Shown: in pieces, positions 10,901 to 18,901 of the stretch
Numbering within the stretch: position 1 is the first letter of the stretch
How the letters are laid out: each line of letters opens with the position of its first letter
From: Bacteroidales bacterium
Lineage (GTDB): Bacteria > Bacteroidota > Bacteroidia > Bacteroidales > Bacteroidaceae
Length of the DNA stretch: 64,000 nucleotides
Assembly (NCBI GenBank): GCA_018064685.1
Contig: JAGHUS010000014.1
Location: forward strand, 1 to 64,000
Direction: 5' to 3'
The notes under the pieces: model-generated
The model's database searches: none
What the model was told of the DNA's origin: nothing
Seen by the model: only the letters and a program-made list of their open reading frames with translations
Program-made: the position numbers and the translations under genes

Positions 10901-11199
10901 GTGAAGGTGATGTTGCCACCATTGGCTGTAACATAGCCGAGTTCCAAACTCTTCAGATAGTACTGTCCATCTGCAGGGCCATTCTCAAACACGAACCTCG
11001 TAGCATATTCCTCGGCCAGACGACCATTGAATGCTCCGTCCTTTATACCAAGATAGGAACTGTGGTCAGTAGCCTTGCAATGCAACGTGTACTGATACTT
11101 GGCAAAGACCGTCGATGTCTTAGGCGATGTCACCACCGTCTGTGCCCAAGCTCCCACCGAACATATCAGTGCGAGCAGGAATAAGTAAATTTTTCTCAT
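7924..11199 (-). CDS. Large secreted protein with sialidase-like tail
   Basis: 1091-residue exported protein with signal peptide MRKIYLFLLALICSVGAWAQ. No catalytic domain is recognisable. The body consists of repeated lectin-like (beta-trefoil-type) segments, for example GQYYLKSLELGYVTANGG and GTMLRIKDADGKYMTCEN. The last 190 or so residues are homologous to those of the giant sialidase; the final 43 residues are almost identical, including the sorting tail RGIQEAEEKGAAMYDMSGRR. It has its own promoter at 11321-11351 and heads the run of minus-strand genes to 217. It is probably a surface glycan-binding partner of the sialidase. A degraded or unrecognised enzyme is the alternative. Confidence 0.8.
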   Translation of the reverse strand: MRKIYLFLLALICSVGAWAQTVVTSPKTSTVFAKYQYTLHCKATDHSSYLGIKDGAFNGRLAEEYATRFVFENGPADGQYYLKSLELGYVTANGGNITFTETPSTYWTFNRGEGWTYLLANGQNGVYLNNNKTTGDGIKTAAGTGDCSHWVLTEYEIPQLFTATCDRSRWSYNDGLKRAASKDAETDAEKFALVTYEGQKYLWNQSAEGFLKNNGKAATVFEASPIAYDAQSDGTFRFYFTDEANKNINDNNTNIVMDWWDAADGGNKMTIAAISDVDMDLIAEKLTSLDDAKVAAKNIVASYYLASSTLINNANNSIDAATTKEEIDAVIEATFPDYQTEVAGKVWHIKSGYPGYFNTQGVEKSFVYNPGGKTTWATFDANNLNEYYTITVLDNGKLNIAAHDGKYLQGVDGTMGAKATASTITLVKYADGTYNINCHNGTVHTEGHANGAGVSGNLVNWSGVGGTASSWVFVAGDKGKYNELKSNTALITYKYYFENVERSTETIEAVKGEAYPAAHVPYGVVAPVPEGTVTGDEEIQIDCTLADDYPFQYSYTGPAKWYTLTIRGNKYPTYNATTNHFDNKTTKPTELTKNDIFAFHGTPWSFVIANGAKYNDMLGCSYGDGNKLEIVDITDENLMSFQLENNDGHLVFVCMTGDDQKRSGHLNDVNGELGIWTHTNSATDGGSTLTFEPVDDELAKKLLIEYDWAAFENYINQLQAVSFGTGLGEYFFDDPIIDAFVSDIIEDFAAYLDDKDNVAPFDYEYAMDAMQDMLERMQLNMPKAGTMLRIKDADGKYMTCENANNKTVFSEEKNDKGIYCYTGSALVAYTNGFYASRYSNKPCGMSAATTEGAGTLYHIHASPLNKGKYLVSFGGDTRFMYKNADAGNYTGGPSTVNNAGYEFTLEEVETLPVTLSTIDGHNYGTFYTPVGISDLDGVKAYIATEENGKAKMSEIETIPANTAVVLYAKDADKTSANFTIGEANASTTGNILEGQVATIATVSGACTLQNNAEKGLGFYSYNGATLKGFKAYLNASEHSVKSFTLDFDMETAIRGIQEAEEKGAAMYDMSGRRILKAQKGVYIQNGKKYVK

Positions 11200-11320
11200 A
11201 CTATTTTTGATTTTATATTAGTTTCTTGGTATCTGCATTTGAACGAATGCCTGCATCTGGAACATAGGATGGCTATCTGCCTCTCCCCCTTCACGCACGC
11301 AAACATTATTTATAATTTTG

Positions 11321-11351
11321 CAAAAATACAATGAAAAGATGAAAGTGCCAA
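11321..11351 (-). promoter_or_regulatory. Promoter of the 1091-residue gene
   Basis: On the minus strand TTG (11349-11351), 20 bases, then TATTTTTG (11321-11328). This matches the Bacteroidota -33/-7 pattern and leaves a leader of about 110 bases. Confidence 0.6.
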
Positions 11352-11474
11352 ACATTCAATCGAAAAAAAAGACTTTACGCACACAAATATCCCGCCACGG
11401 AAACAAAAGGGAACTCCGTAGCGGCTAAAAATAGGTTGCCGTGGCACATATCAATCAATTACGTGTGGGAATCG

Positions 11475-11722
11475 TAAAAAAACCGTAGCGAGAATTAGAT
11501 AAAATCGTAGCGATAAATAGGTCAAAACCGTAGCGATAAATAGGTGAAAACCGCAGCGATTTTTCATTGCACGGCAGCTGTTAAACACACGTTTAGCAAC
11601 TGTTAAACGCACATTTAGCAGCTGTTAAACACACATTTAGCAGCTGTTAAACACACGTTTAGCAACTGTTAAACGCATGTTTAGCAACTGCTAAACGCAC
11701 GTACGGCAGCTGCTAAACGTGG
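11475..11722. repeat. Composite tandem repeat, locus 1
   Basis: This 659-bp gene-free stretch (11200-11858) contains a two-part repeat. The first part (11475-11570) has about four 23-bp units built on AACCGTAGCGATAAATAGGT. The second (11573-11722) has seven 22-bp units built on AGCAGCTGTTAAACACACG. The same composite, with four units in the second part, recurs at 25441-25614. The rest of the stretch shows only the promoter at 11321-11351. Confidence 0.85.
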
Positions 11723-11858
11723 GAAATACACGAAACACTGTGTTGTTCTGGGTGTAAAGCCAACGAAAACCGCCCCTAACGACTCACTCGTCTTGTCGTG
11801 TTTTTTTGGTGAATCAGGGGGTCTGACGCCATGATTCACGAGAAGAAAGGACAAAGGA

Positions 11859-12161
11859 CTACTGGGCAGACGAGATGGTTACGGGCTCGAGATATTCCTC
11901 GCCGGCAAACATCCGCTCGTAGAACATAGGGTAGCCGAGCGAGCCTGGCGCCGTGGTGGTGTCGATGCTGCGTAGGCGCGAGAACTCGGGTGCTCCGAAG
12001 TCGTAGCTGCGACCCGAGAGGATGATGCAGCCACGGTGGTTGTCTACACGCCAAAAGCCTCCGCCATAGCAGGTGTCGTCGCCATAGGGAATGAGGTCGC
12101 GATGCAACTGAACATCGCCAAAACGCATGGTGCCATCGGTGGTTATGATAAATTTCTGCAT
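11859..12161 (-). CDS. Conserved hypothetical protein, 100 aa
   Basis: Small cytoplasmic-looking protein starting MQKFIITTDGTMRFGDVQLH. This ATG is preferred because the upstream extension is not conserved-looking. The motif CYGGGFWRVD...ILSGRSYDFG matches, from memory, an uncharacterised Bacteroides/Prevotella family. No signal peptide is seen. It is divergent from the acetyltransferase gene. The function is unknown. Confidence 0.6.
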   Translation of the reverse strand: MQKFIITTDGTMRFGDVQLHRDLIPYGDDTCYGGGFWRVDNHRGCIILSGRSYDFGAPEFSRLRSIDTTTAPGSLGYPMFYERMFAGEEYLEPVTISSAQ

Positions 12162-12294
12162 TGCAATATGTGTTGTTTTTTCGTATTCAAAAAGCAAAGG
12201 ACAAAGCGCACTCTACGGAGCATCGGATGCACCACCGCGAACGAGCGCGTTGAAAAGAATCAAGCGATTTTTTCGACATGACGTTTTTTATTCG

Positions 12295-12302
12295 TATCTT
12301 TG
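12295..12302 (+). promoter_or_regulatory. -7 box of the GNAT gene
   Basis: TATCTTTG 19 bases upstream of the ATG at 12322. This is the Bacteroidota -7 consensus; no good TTG partner is seen. Confidence 0.5.
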
Positions 12303-12321
12303 CAGCGCAAACATTTACGCC

Positions 12322-12813
12322 ATGCATATTTTCGAGACGCAAGACATCAGTCTTATACAGCAACTGGCGGGAGCGTGCTACATGGAGGCCTACCGCGAGA
12401 TACACACCGAGGAGCAGAACCGCTTCTCGTTCCACGAGATGTACAGCACCGAGAGCCTGACACATCAGCTGAACGAGCAGCACAGCCGCTTCTTCGTGCT
12501 CAGCGACCACGACATGCCGCAAGCCTATATGGCGCTTTGTCCGCTGGGCAAAGGTCATTGGTTGCTGGACAAGCTGTACGTCGTGCCGCAGAAGAAAGGC
12601 TACGGATATGGGCGCACACTGGTGGAACATGCCCTGGAGTGGCTGCGAGAGGCGGGCGAGACGCCGTGCCGACTGTCGCTGAAGGTGAACCGCCGAAATG
12701 CTGCCGTGGCCTTCTACCAGCACCTGGGTTTCAGGGTAACGGACCAGTGGGACATCGTCATTGCCGACGGACGCTGGACGATGGACGGCTACGACATGGA
12801 GAGGGAGGTGTAG
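12322..12813 (+). CDS. GNAT-family N-acetyltransferase
   Basis: 163-residue acetyl-CoA-dependent transferase; the substrate is unknown. The ATG at 12322 (MHIFETQDISLIQQL) is chosen because a -7 promoter box lies just upstream. The acetyl-CoA loop is seen as LDKLYVVPQKKGYGYGRTLVEHAL (motif A), followed by NRRNAAVAFYQHLGFR (motif B). No membrane segment. It stands alone, with a short tandem repeat following its stop. Confidence 0.85.
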   Translation: MHIFETQDISLIQQLAGACYMEAYREIHTEEQNRFSFHEMYSTESLTHQLNEQHSRFFVLSDHDMPQAYMALCPLGKGHWLLDKLYVVPQKKGYGYGRTLVEHALEWLREAGETPCRLSLKVNRRNAAVAFYQHLGFRVTDQWDIVIADGRWTMDGYDMEREV

Positions 12814-12814
12814 A

Positions 12815-12930
12815 CGGGAAGTCAACGGGTCAACAAGTCAACGAGTCAACGAGGCGGGAAGTCAACAAGTCAACGAGGCGGGAAGTCAACGAGTCAACGA
12901 GACGGGAAGTCAACGAGGCTAAGAGTAAAT
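12815..12930. repeat. Minisatellite after the GNAT gene
   Basis: Degenerate tandem array built from GGAAGTCAACGAGTCAACGA-like units between two converging genes. It resembles the simple repeats found next to several other genes here. Confidence 0.7.
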
Positions 12931-12979
12931 GAGCTGACAGGAGGACGCAGCGAGGAAGAATCGGTTGGGAGAAACAAAG

Positions 12980-15202
12980 CTACTCGCTGAGGGCCAGTCG
13001 CAGACCTATGTTAGCATCCTTAAAGTCTGATGGACCCCAATTGCGGAAAGACACGCGACAGTCCAATGGAAAGCTAAAGGCTCCGCCACCACGCAGGATG
13101 CGCATTTGGGCGGTTGCTTCGTCGGCAGGATACTGGCCATCATAGTCTCTATAGAGACTCTCGCACCACTCATACACGTTTCCCGACATGTCGTAGATGC
13201 CCAGTTCGTTGGCCGCCTTGGTGCCAACCTCCGACAGGCCACCCACATTATCATAACCATACCATGCCACTTCTTGTATAAGGTCGCTGCCACTGTAGGC
13301 AGCGTGGCGAGTGTTCTTACCGCCACGCGCAGCAAACTCCCATTCGGCCTCGGTGGGCAGGCGGAAGTTCTGGCCTGTCAGCTGGTTGAGCTTCTTGATG
13401 AACGTCTGGCATTCATCCCAGCTTACATTATCCACAGGCTTCTGGTCGCCCTTGTCGCTCGACGGGTTGTTGCCCATGACTGCCTTCCACAACTGCTGCG
13501 TCACCTCGGTCTGACCGATGTAGTAGTTGTGTGGGATAACGACGGTGTGTGCGGGCAGTTCGTCGAGGGGGACAGCATCGTACTCGCCATCCTGCAGCAC
13601 TACCGAGTCGGCGTGTTGCGATATGGCACTCGTCATCTCATCGGTACCGCCCATGACGAACTCACCAGCCTCTACCTTCATCATCTGGAAGCCCACGACA
13701 TCCTTCACCAGGAAGAAGCGTGAGCTGACCTCCTGTTCCTGACCATCGTAGAAAGACGGATCGGCCATTCGTTCTGCCAGTTCGGCTTCGTAGTCCTCCT
13801 GCCATCGGTCTTCTTCCTCCTTGATGGAGTTGAGTGCCATAACAAACAGTATGACGACAATAATAATCGTTGTGGCCACAGCGCCGAGCAATATCCACAG
13901 CCACAGCAGGCTGCGACGTTTCTTGGCGGGTGCTTCTGCCGTCTGACCGTCGGAGGGCGTATCGTTATGCTGGGCTTCTGCAGCGGCAGCACCTGCGGCT
14001 TTCTCGGCCGTGAGGCGCTCCCTCTCAGCCTTTTCGGCAGCCTTCTTATCAGCTGCCCTTCTCTCTTCGGCCTTGCGCTGCTCCTCAGCCTTGCGCTTTT
14101 CTTCTTCTGCCTTACGTTTTGCCTCTTCAGCCTTACGCTGCTCTTCCTTGGATTTCAGCCAGTTGTCGTACTGCGGTGAACCGGGCTTCAACCTCGTTTC
14201 GTCGTCATCATCGGCGGCATGGGAACTGCCCGAAACAGACGCTTCGGGAGCGGTAGCTGAAGCCGTGGAGACGGGAGTGGCAGAAGCCGAGGAAGAGGTA
14301 GCAGAGCCTGGAGTAGCGGGAGTGGAAGAAGCAGACGGCAGACCACCGACAAACTCAGCGATACTCTTGGTACGGTCCTTCTTTCGGCCCTCCATGGCGT
14401 GGCTGATGACTCCGATTGCAGCCTGACTGATGCCCTTGGCACGCAGTTCGTCGAGGGGAAGTCCGTCCTCGTTGACGTCGGATGCGCTGGGAGGCGTCTT
14501 GCCCGTCAGCAGTTTGTAGAACGTGGCTCCCAAGGCGTAGATGTCCGTCTCGGGCGAGAACTCCTGCACCCCACCCTGCTTGTACTGCTCCATGGGTGCG
14601 TATCCCTCGCTGATGCCCACCGGCGTGGTGCTGGTCTGCGCACCGGTCACCGTGTCGTATTGCTTGGACAGTCCGAAGTCTATCAGTACGGACTCGTCCT
14701 TCTCGTTCAGCATGATATTGGCAGGCTTGATGTCAAGATGATTCATGCGCTGCTGGTGGATGTAGTCCAAGGCCGAGGCCACCTGCAGGATGTAGCGTGT
14801 GGCAACGGGCTCGGGCAGGTGGTTCTGGTCCTTCACCTTGTCGGCCAGCGAACCGTTCTCGGCATACTCCATGACGTAGTATGCCGTACCGTTCTCCTCG
14901 AAGACATCGATGATGCGCACGATGTTGGGATGGTTGAAGCGGGCTATGTTGCGAGCCTCCTTCAAAAACTTCTCGCGGAATCGCGACACCGTCTGGCGCG
15001 AGCCCTGCGTGCCCAACGTCACGTGACTGGTAGTCTTGTCGCGCTCGCACAGCTCCTTCATAAAGAACTCCTTGACGGCCACCTTGCGGTCCAGTCCGCT
15101 CTGTATGGCCAGATAGGTGATGCCGAAGCCACCCTGGCCCAGCGTCTCCACAATCTTGTATCTGCCCCCTTGCAGCAGGGCATCAGCGTGTAAAGTCTGC
15201 AT
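12980..15202 (-). CDS. Membrane Ser/Thr kinase fused to FGE-sulfatase domain
   Basis: 740 residues. Residues about 14-275 form a Hanks-type protein kinase: glycine loop LGQGGFG, Lys in VAVKEF, catalytic HLDIKPAN and DFGLSK. The usual Arg before the catalytic Asp is Leu, so it is a non-RD kinase. A charged Ala/Glu/Lys-rich linker is followed by one membrane span at about 429-452. An extracytoplasmic formylglycine-generating-enzyme-like domain fills about 505-738 (NFRLPTEAEWEFAARGG, YDMSGNVYEWCE, RILRGGGAF). In such fusions the outer domain is usually taken as a sensor rather than a sulfatase activator. It is transcribed divergently from the sialidase gene at 15389. Confidence 0.9.
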   Translation of the reverse strand: MQTLHADALLQGGRYKIVETLGQGGFGITYLAIQSGLDRKVAVKEFFMKELCERDKTTSHVTLGTQGSRQTVSRFREKFLKEARNIARFNHPNIVRIIDVFEENGTAYYVMEYAENGSLADKVKDQNHLPEPVATRYILQVASALDYIHQQRMNHLDIKPANIMLNEKDESVLIDFGLSKQYDTVTGAQTSTTPVGISEGYAPMEQYKQGGVQEFSPETDIYALGATFYKLLTGKTPPSASDVNEDGLPLDELRAKGISQAAIGVISHAMEGRKKDRTKSIAEFVGGLPSASSTPATPGSATSSSASATPVSTASATAPEASVSGSSHAADDDDETRLKPGSPQYDNWLKSKEEQRKAEEAKRKAEEEKRKAEEQRKAEERRAADKKAAEKAERERLTAEKAAGAAAAEAQHNDTPSDGQTAEAPAKKRRSLLWLWILLGAVATTIIIVVILFVMALNSIKEEEDRWQEDYEAELAERMADPSFYDGQEQEVSSRFFLVKDVVGFQMMKVEAGEFVMGGTDEMTSAISQHADSVVLQDGEYDAVPLDELPAHTVVIPHNYYIGQTEVTQQLWKAVMGNNPSSDKGDQKPVDNVSWDECQTFIKKLNQLTGQNFRLPTEAEWEFAARGGKNTRHAAYSGSDLIQEVAWYGYDNVGGLSEVGTKAANELGIYDMSGNVYEWCESLYRDYDGQYPADEATAQMRILRGGGAFSFPLDCRVSFRNWGPSDFKDANIGLRLALSE

Positions 15203-15229
15203 ATCTCAGAAATGTACGTTATTCAGACG

Positions 15230-15260
15230 CAAAGTTAAGAAATTCTGCCGAAAGCACCAA
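15230..15260 (-). promoter_or_regulatory. Promoter of the kinase gene
   Basis: Minus-strand TTG (15258-15260), 20 bases, then TAACTTTG (15230-15237), about 30 bases from the kinase start. Confidence 0.6.
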
Positions 15261-15339
15261 ATAATGGCGCACTTTCGGGCTGAAACGTTAAAAATTGTAG
15301 GAAAAAACGTATTATCGCACAAAATGAACAAAGAAATGC

Positions 15340-15368
15340 TTGAGTGTGCGAAATTTATTTTATCTTTG
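15340..15368 (+). promoter_or_regulatory. Promoter of the second sialidase
   Basis: TTG (15340-15342), 18 bases, then TATCTTTG (15361-15368), 20 bases before the ATG. It lies back to back with the kinase promoter. Confidence 0.6.
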
Positions 15369-15388
15369 CACACAACAAATATTTAATC

Positions 15389-17650
15389 ATGAAGAAGTAC
15401 TCCTTTCTGCTGCTGGCACTGGTGCTGAGCCTGATGCAAAGCGTACGTGCCGACGCCTTTGGCAACGACCAGCGAGTGGTGAACCTGATGGACGCGACCG
15501 ATGGCAATAATGGCGAAAGCACGGGCACGCTCATCAGCGAGTTCTGCGTCAGTGTGCGCGCCAAGGGAGCACAGACCGAGACAGGCATTACCTTCTCGAC
15601 CAACGATGAGCAGCACTGGTACTACATTTACAGCACCTCGACACAGGACTATGCCAAGGGAAAGGTGTGGTATTACGATGCGTCGACCGACCGAATGATG
15701 TTCGGCGACAAGGCCTTCATGGCCGACCGCATCTGGAGTTTCTGGAAGAACGCCCAGGGCAAGATTGCCATCAAGAACTACGAGGGCGTATACGTTGGCA
15801 CGGCTGGTGCCGGAACGGGTGGCAGCACCCAGTTCGGCAAGGCTTCGTCGGCCAACTATATCTACCAGATTGACAACATTGCCAACGGACAGTTTGCCAT
15901 CAGCGACGGCGGTACTCCCCTCCATGCTCAGCAGGCTGGCAGCGTGCTGGTGCGCTGGGCTGCCGAGGCCAACAACGCTTCGACCTGGAACTTCCAGAAG
16001 GTGAACACAGAGTATGCTGCGGCAGACATCGCTGCCACCAAGGTGGAGCAGGGCAAGGTGACGACGGGCATCGGCAACAAGGACGTGGCCATACTGCGCA
16101 GCACCGTCACCGTGTCGGGTCTGACGGGTGCAATAGACATGCAGGGCATCAAGGGTAGGATTGTGGCTACCGACGTGAAGGACGTCAAGGCCGTTCGAGC
16201 TTACTTCGCTACCAATGCACAGGAACTCTTTGTCGATGCCGACAAGCAGATGACATGGCGCAAGCCCAACGCCGAACTCTTTGCCGAGGGCACTCTAGCG
16301 GCCGACGGCACATACACCATCAAGGGCAGCAAGGCACTCAAGCCCGGAACGCACTATCTGTGGGTAGCGCTCGACATAGCCGACGACGCCAAGGAGGGTA
16401 ACACCGTCGATGCCACCATCACAGCCTATACGGTGAACGGCGAGGAAAAGGCGGAAAAGGCCGGCAATCCCGCCCACGCTGCCACCATCTTCCTGAGCGA
16501 GGGCAGCGTATTGATGCCCATGGACAAGGGCAGCCTCTACTACCGCATTCCAGCCATCGCCACATCGGCCGACGGCAAGCGCCTTGTCACCCTCACCGAC
16601 GACCGCAAGAACCATAATGCTGACCTGCCCAGCCACTGCTACGTCGTGGCTCAGTATTCGGAGGACAACGGTCGCACGTGGAGCGATCCTGTCACCGTGG
16701 CTGGAACGGCCGATCGTGGTGGCGACTACGGTCATGGCGATGCCTCACTCATCACCAACCGCATCAACGGTGACATCATCGGCATCATGACAACCTCGGC
16801 CAACGGAGCCGGTTACTTCGCCTCGACGCCCGAGAAGCCACAGACGTGGAAGACCATCGTCAGCCACGACGGAGGTCTGACGTGGGAGGCTCCCGTCGAC
16901 CACACCAAGGAGCTCTATGCCAAGGGCAGTCCCCATCCCAACTGGTTGGGCGGCTTCACGGGTTCGGGTGCTGGCTTGCAGAAGCGCGACGGCACGCTCG
17001 TTTCGCCCTTCGTGAATCGTGAGTCGCCCGACGGCACGAACAACAACGTCACGCAAAACTACTATAACTTCATGTCGAAGGACGGTGGCAATACGTGGTA
17101 TGTGAGCGGCACAAGCGGCACACTCGCTGCCGACGAACCTAAGGTGCTGGAGCGCAACAACGGCGACCTGGCCATCAGTGTTCGTGCCAGCGGATACAAC
17201 TATCACAACGTGACGAGCGATGACGGACAGACATGGAAACTGCCTTCGCAGACTCGCTTCACATCGGGATTCAACGGCAATGCCTGCGACGGAGAATATA
17301 TGTACTGGTGCTCTACGCTCGACGGAAATCTCTGGAACATCGTTCTGCAGACCATGCCCAACAGCGGCAGTCGCGAGAACGTCAGCATCGCACTCTCCAC
17401 CGACGAGGGTGATACCTTCTCGGCCCCGAAGACCATCTGTCCTCGCGGTTCGGCCTACAGCGCCGCTACGGTACTGCCCGACGGAACAGTGGGTGTGTAC
17501 TACGAGGAGAACGGACTCTTCGGCGGTTACACCATGCGCTTCGTACGTTTCTCGCTGGATTGGGCCAGCTCGGGCAAGTACAAGTTCACCACTGATGCTC
17601 CCTTCCGCCCCATACAGAGTCGCATGGAGCGTACTAAAGAAAGAAAGTAA
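15389..17650 (+). CDS. nanH: Secreted exo-alpha-sialidase (GH33 type)
   Basis: 753 residues. The start at 15389 gives the signal peptide MKKYSFLLLALVLSLMQSVRA. Residues about 30-200 are a lectin-like module, about 210-370 a sialidase-type beta-sandwich insert, and about 385-745 the catalytic propeller. The propeller has YRIPAI with its catalytic Arg and Asp boxes SEDNGRTW, SHDGGLTW, SKDGGNTW and STDEGDTF. It would release terminal sialic acid from host or mucin glycans. Unlike the 2345-residue enzyme it has no sorting tail, so it is probably periplasmic or lipid-free soluble. No sialic-acid uptake or catabolism genes adjoin it. Confidence 0.93.
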   Translation: MKKYSFLLLALVLSLMQSVRADAFGNDQRVVNLMDATDGNNGESTGTLISEFCVSVRAKGAQTETGITFSTNDEQHWYYIYSTSTQDYAKGKVWYYDASTDRMMFGDKAFMADRIWSFWKNAQGKIAIKNYEGVYVGTAGAGTGGSTQFGKASSANYIYQIDNIANGQFAISDGGTPLHAQQAGSVLVRWAAEANNASTWNFQKVNTEYAAADIAATKVEQGKVTTGIGNKDVAILRSTVTVSGLTGAIDMQGIKGRIVATDVKDVKAVRAYFATNAQELFVDADKQMTWRKPNAELFAEGTLAADGTYTIKGSKALKPGTHYLWVALDIADDAKEGNTVDATITAYTVNGEEKAEKAGNPAHAATIFLSEGSVLMPMDKGSLYYRIPAIATSADGKRLVTLTDDRKNHNADLPSHCYVVAQYSEDNGRTWSDPVTVAGTADRGGDYGHGDASLITNRINGDIIGIMTTSANGAGYFASTPEKPQTWKTIVSHDGGLTWEAPVDHTKELYAKGSPHPNWLGGFTGSGAGLQKRDGTLVSPFVNRESPDGTNNNVTQNYYNFMSKDGGNTWYVSGTSGTLAADEPKVLERNNGDLAISVRASGYNYHNVTSDDGQTWKLPSQTRFTSGFNGNACDGEYMYWCSTLDGNLWNIVLQTMPNSGSRENVSIALSTDEGDTFSAPKTICPRGSAYSAATVLPDGTVGVYYEENGLFGGYTMRFVRFSLDWASSGKYKFTTDAPFRPIQSRMERTKERK

Positions 17651-17673
17651 ACAGATAACAAAACGAATATATT

Positions 17674-17874
17674 ATGTTTTCATTTTTAACCAAACTTTTC
17701 GGAAAAAAGAAGAGGCGTCCATCGACCCACCAGAAAGACTACGAAGAAATTGCACGCAAATATGGCGTCTCGCCCAACTACGTGCGCAATCTGGCTCACA
17801 CGTGTAAGAAGAAGAAATCGTTAGATGGCGACATACTGCACGAACTCTCGGCCCGAAAGATCGTGTCGAGATAA
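17674..17874 (+). CDS. Small basic HTH-like protein, 66 aa
   Basis: Basic 66-residue protein (MFSFLTKLFGKKKRRPSTHQ). The segment DYEEIARKYGVSPNYVRNLAH looks like a helix-turn-helix. It lies 23 bases after the sialidase stop, so it is probably co-transcribed, and it is followed by a strong terminator. The function is unknown; a small DNA-binding protein is an inference from composition only. Confidence 0.6.
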   Translation: MFSFLTKLFGKKKRRPSTHQKDYEEIARKYGVSPNYVRNLAHTCKKKKSLDGDILHELSARKIVSR

Positions 17875-17909
17875 GAACTTTCTCCCGAAAGGAGATTGGA
17901 GAATACCCA

Positions 17910-17951
17910 AAAAACGACCACTTGCATCCTGAGTTGCAAGTGGTCGTTTTT
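17910..17951. terminator. Bidirectional terminator
   Basis: A 17-base inverted repeat, AAAAACGACCACTTGCA with TGCAAGTGGTCGTTTTT, encloses an eight-base loop and has A and T runs on its two sides. It serves both converging genes; the stop codon of the CapA gene (17950-17952) overlaps its edge. Confidence 0.9.
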
Positions 17952-18852
17952 ACTTTGGCAGACAGTTATCGATGCAGACGGGCAAGGATTCATAGCCGAC
18001 GAGACCATCGCGAGTGAAGCGAAGACGTGCCGTAACGGCCTGGCGGCAAAGGGGCTGCTGCTGGTCGAAGATGTAGTTGCCCACGCTGTAGAAGACAGGA
18101 GCGTCGCCCACAAGTTGCATGGGTTGTACTACATGAGGATGCTGCCCGACAACGGCCTCTGCACCAGCCGTCACAAGCTTCGTGGCATCAATGCGCTGGC
18201 GCATGGTGGGAATTGTCTTGAATTCGGTCCCCCAGTGCAGGAAAACCACAATGTGCTGACTGGGATGCAGGGTGCGATACCTGCGAATGGCTGACGCCAG
18301 ACTGTCCACCGAGAAATTGGCGATGCCGGGACGCTGCCCTATGCCACCGCTCATCCAGTTCTCGATAGGGAACGTCACATCGTTGAATATCGCTACCTCT
18401 GCCCCACCCTTGCGTATGACGGCTGGAGCCATGCGCGATGCAGCATCGAGTCCGTATCCTAGGGGCGTGATGCCTACACGCCGCAGTTGCTGTACGGTGT
18501 GCTGCAATCCTTTCTGACCATGATCGATGCTGTGGTTGTTAGCCAGTGCAGCATGAGTGATGCCCATGTGCTGCATGATGTCGGCACAAAGCGTATCAGC
18601 ACGAAACACTATCTGCTTGCTCACCGCCGAACGATGGGTGGTGAGTGGGCACTCAAGATTGACAATCAGCGCATCATCTCCCTCATGTCTCAGTCGCACA
18701 CTGTCCGGCCACCCGACCATCGCCCTACGCACACCACGGTCGAAAAGCACGTCGCCCGCAAAGACAATGCTCAGCGTGTCATCCTGCGCCTTCAAACCCA
18801 CGGGACTGAGAACAAAGAGCAGGAAGAGACAGGAAAGAAGAGATTTTAGCAT
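17950..18852 (-). CDS. CapA-family exported metallophosphatase-like protein
   Basis: 300 residues. The start at the ATG at 18852 gives the signal peptide MLKSLLSCLFLLFVLSPVGLKA. The PGA_cap (CapA) signature blocks are all present: FAGDVLFDRG, NLECPLT, LANNHSIDHG, HWGTEF, GQHPHVVQP and YSVGNYIFDQ. Members have a calcineurin-like fold and take part in poly-gamma-glutamate capsule export or related envelope work. No capBC genes adjoin, so a polyglutamate role is not supported here. It follows the DUF3160 gene by 49 bases and may share its transcript. Confidence 0.88.
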   Translation of the reverse strand: MLKSLLSCLFLLFVLSPVGLKAQDDTLSIVFAGDVLFDRGVRRAMVGWPDSVRLRHEGDDALIVNLECPLTTHRSAVSKQIVFRADTLCADIMQHMGITHAALANNHSIDHGQKGLQHTVQQLRRVGITPLGYGLDAASRMAPAVIRKGGAEVAIFNDVTFPIENWMSGGIGQRPGIANFSVDSLASAIRRYRTLHPSQHIVVFLHWGTEFKTIPTMRQRIDATKLVTAGAEAVVGQHPHVVQPMQLVGDAPVFYSVGNYIFDQQQPLCRQAVTARLRFTRDGLVGYESLPVCIDNCLPK

Positions 18853-18901
18853 CCTGTACAATAGAGAAAGAAGAGAAGCAGGAAGAGACGGGAAAGAAAT
18901 C

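Noticed and set aside
11573-11722. The 22-bp array as a CRISPR array.
   Set aside because: Units are directly adjacent with no spacers.
12980-15202. Sulfatase maturation by the FGE domain of the kinase fusion.
   Set aside because: No sulfatase gene is nearby and the domain lies outside the membrane attached to a kinase; a sensor role is more consistent.
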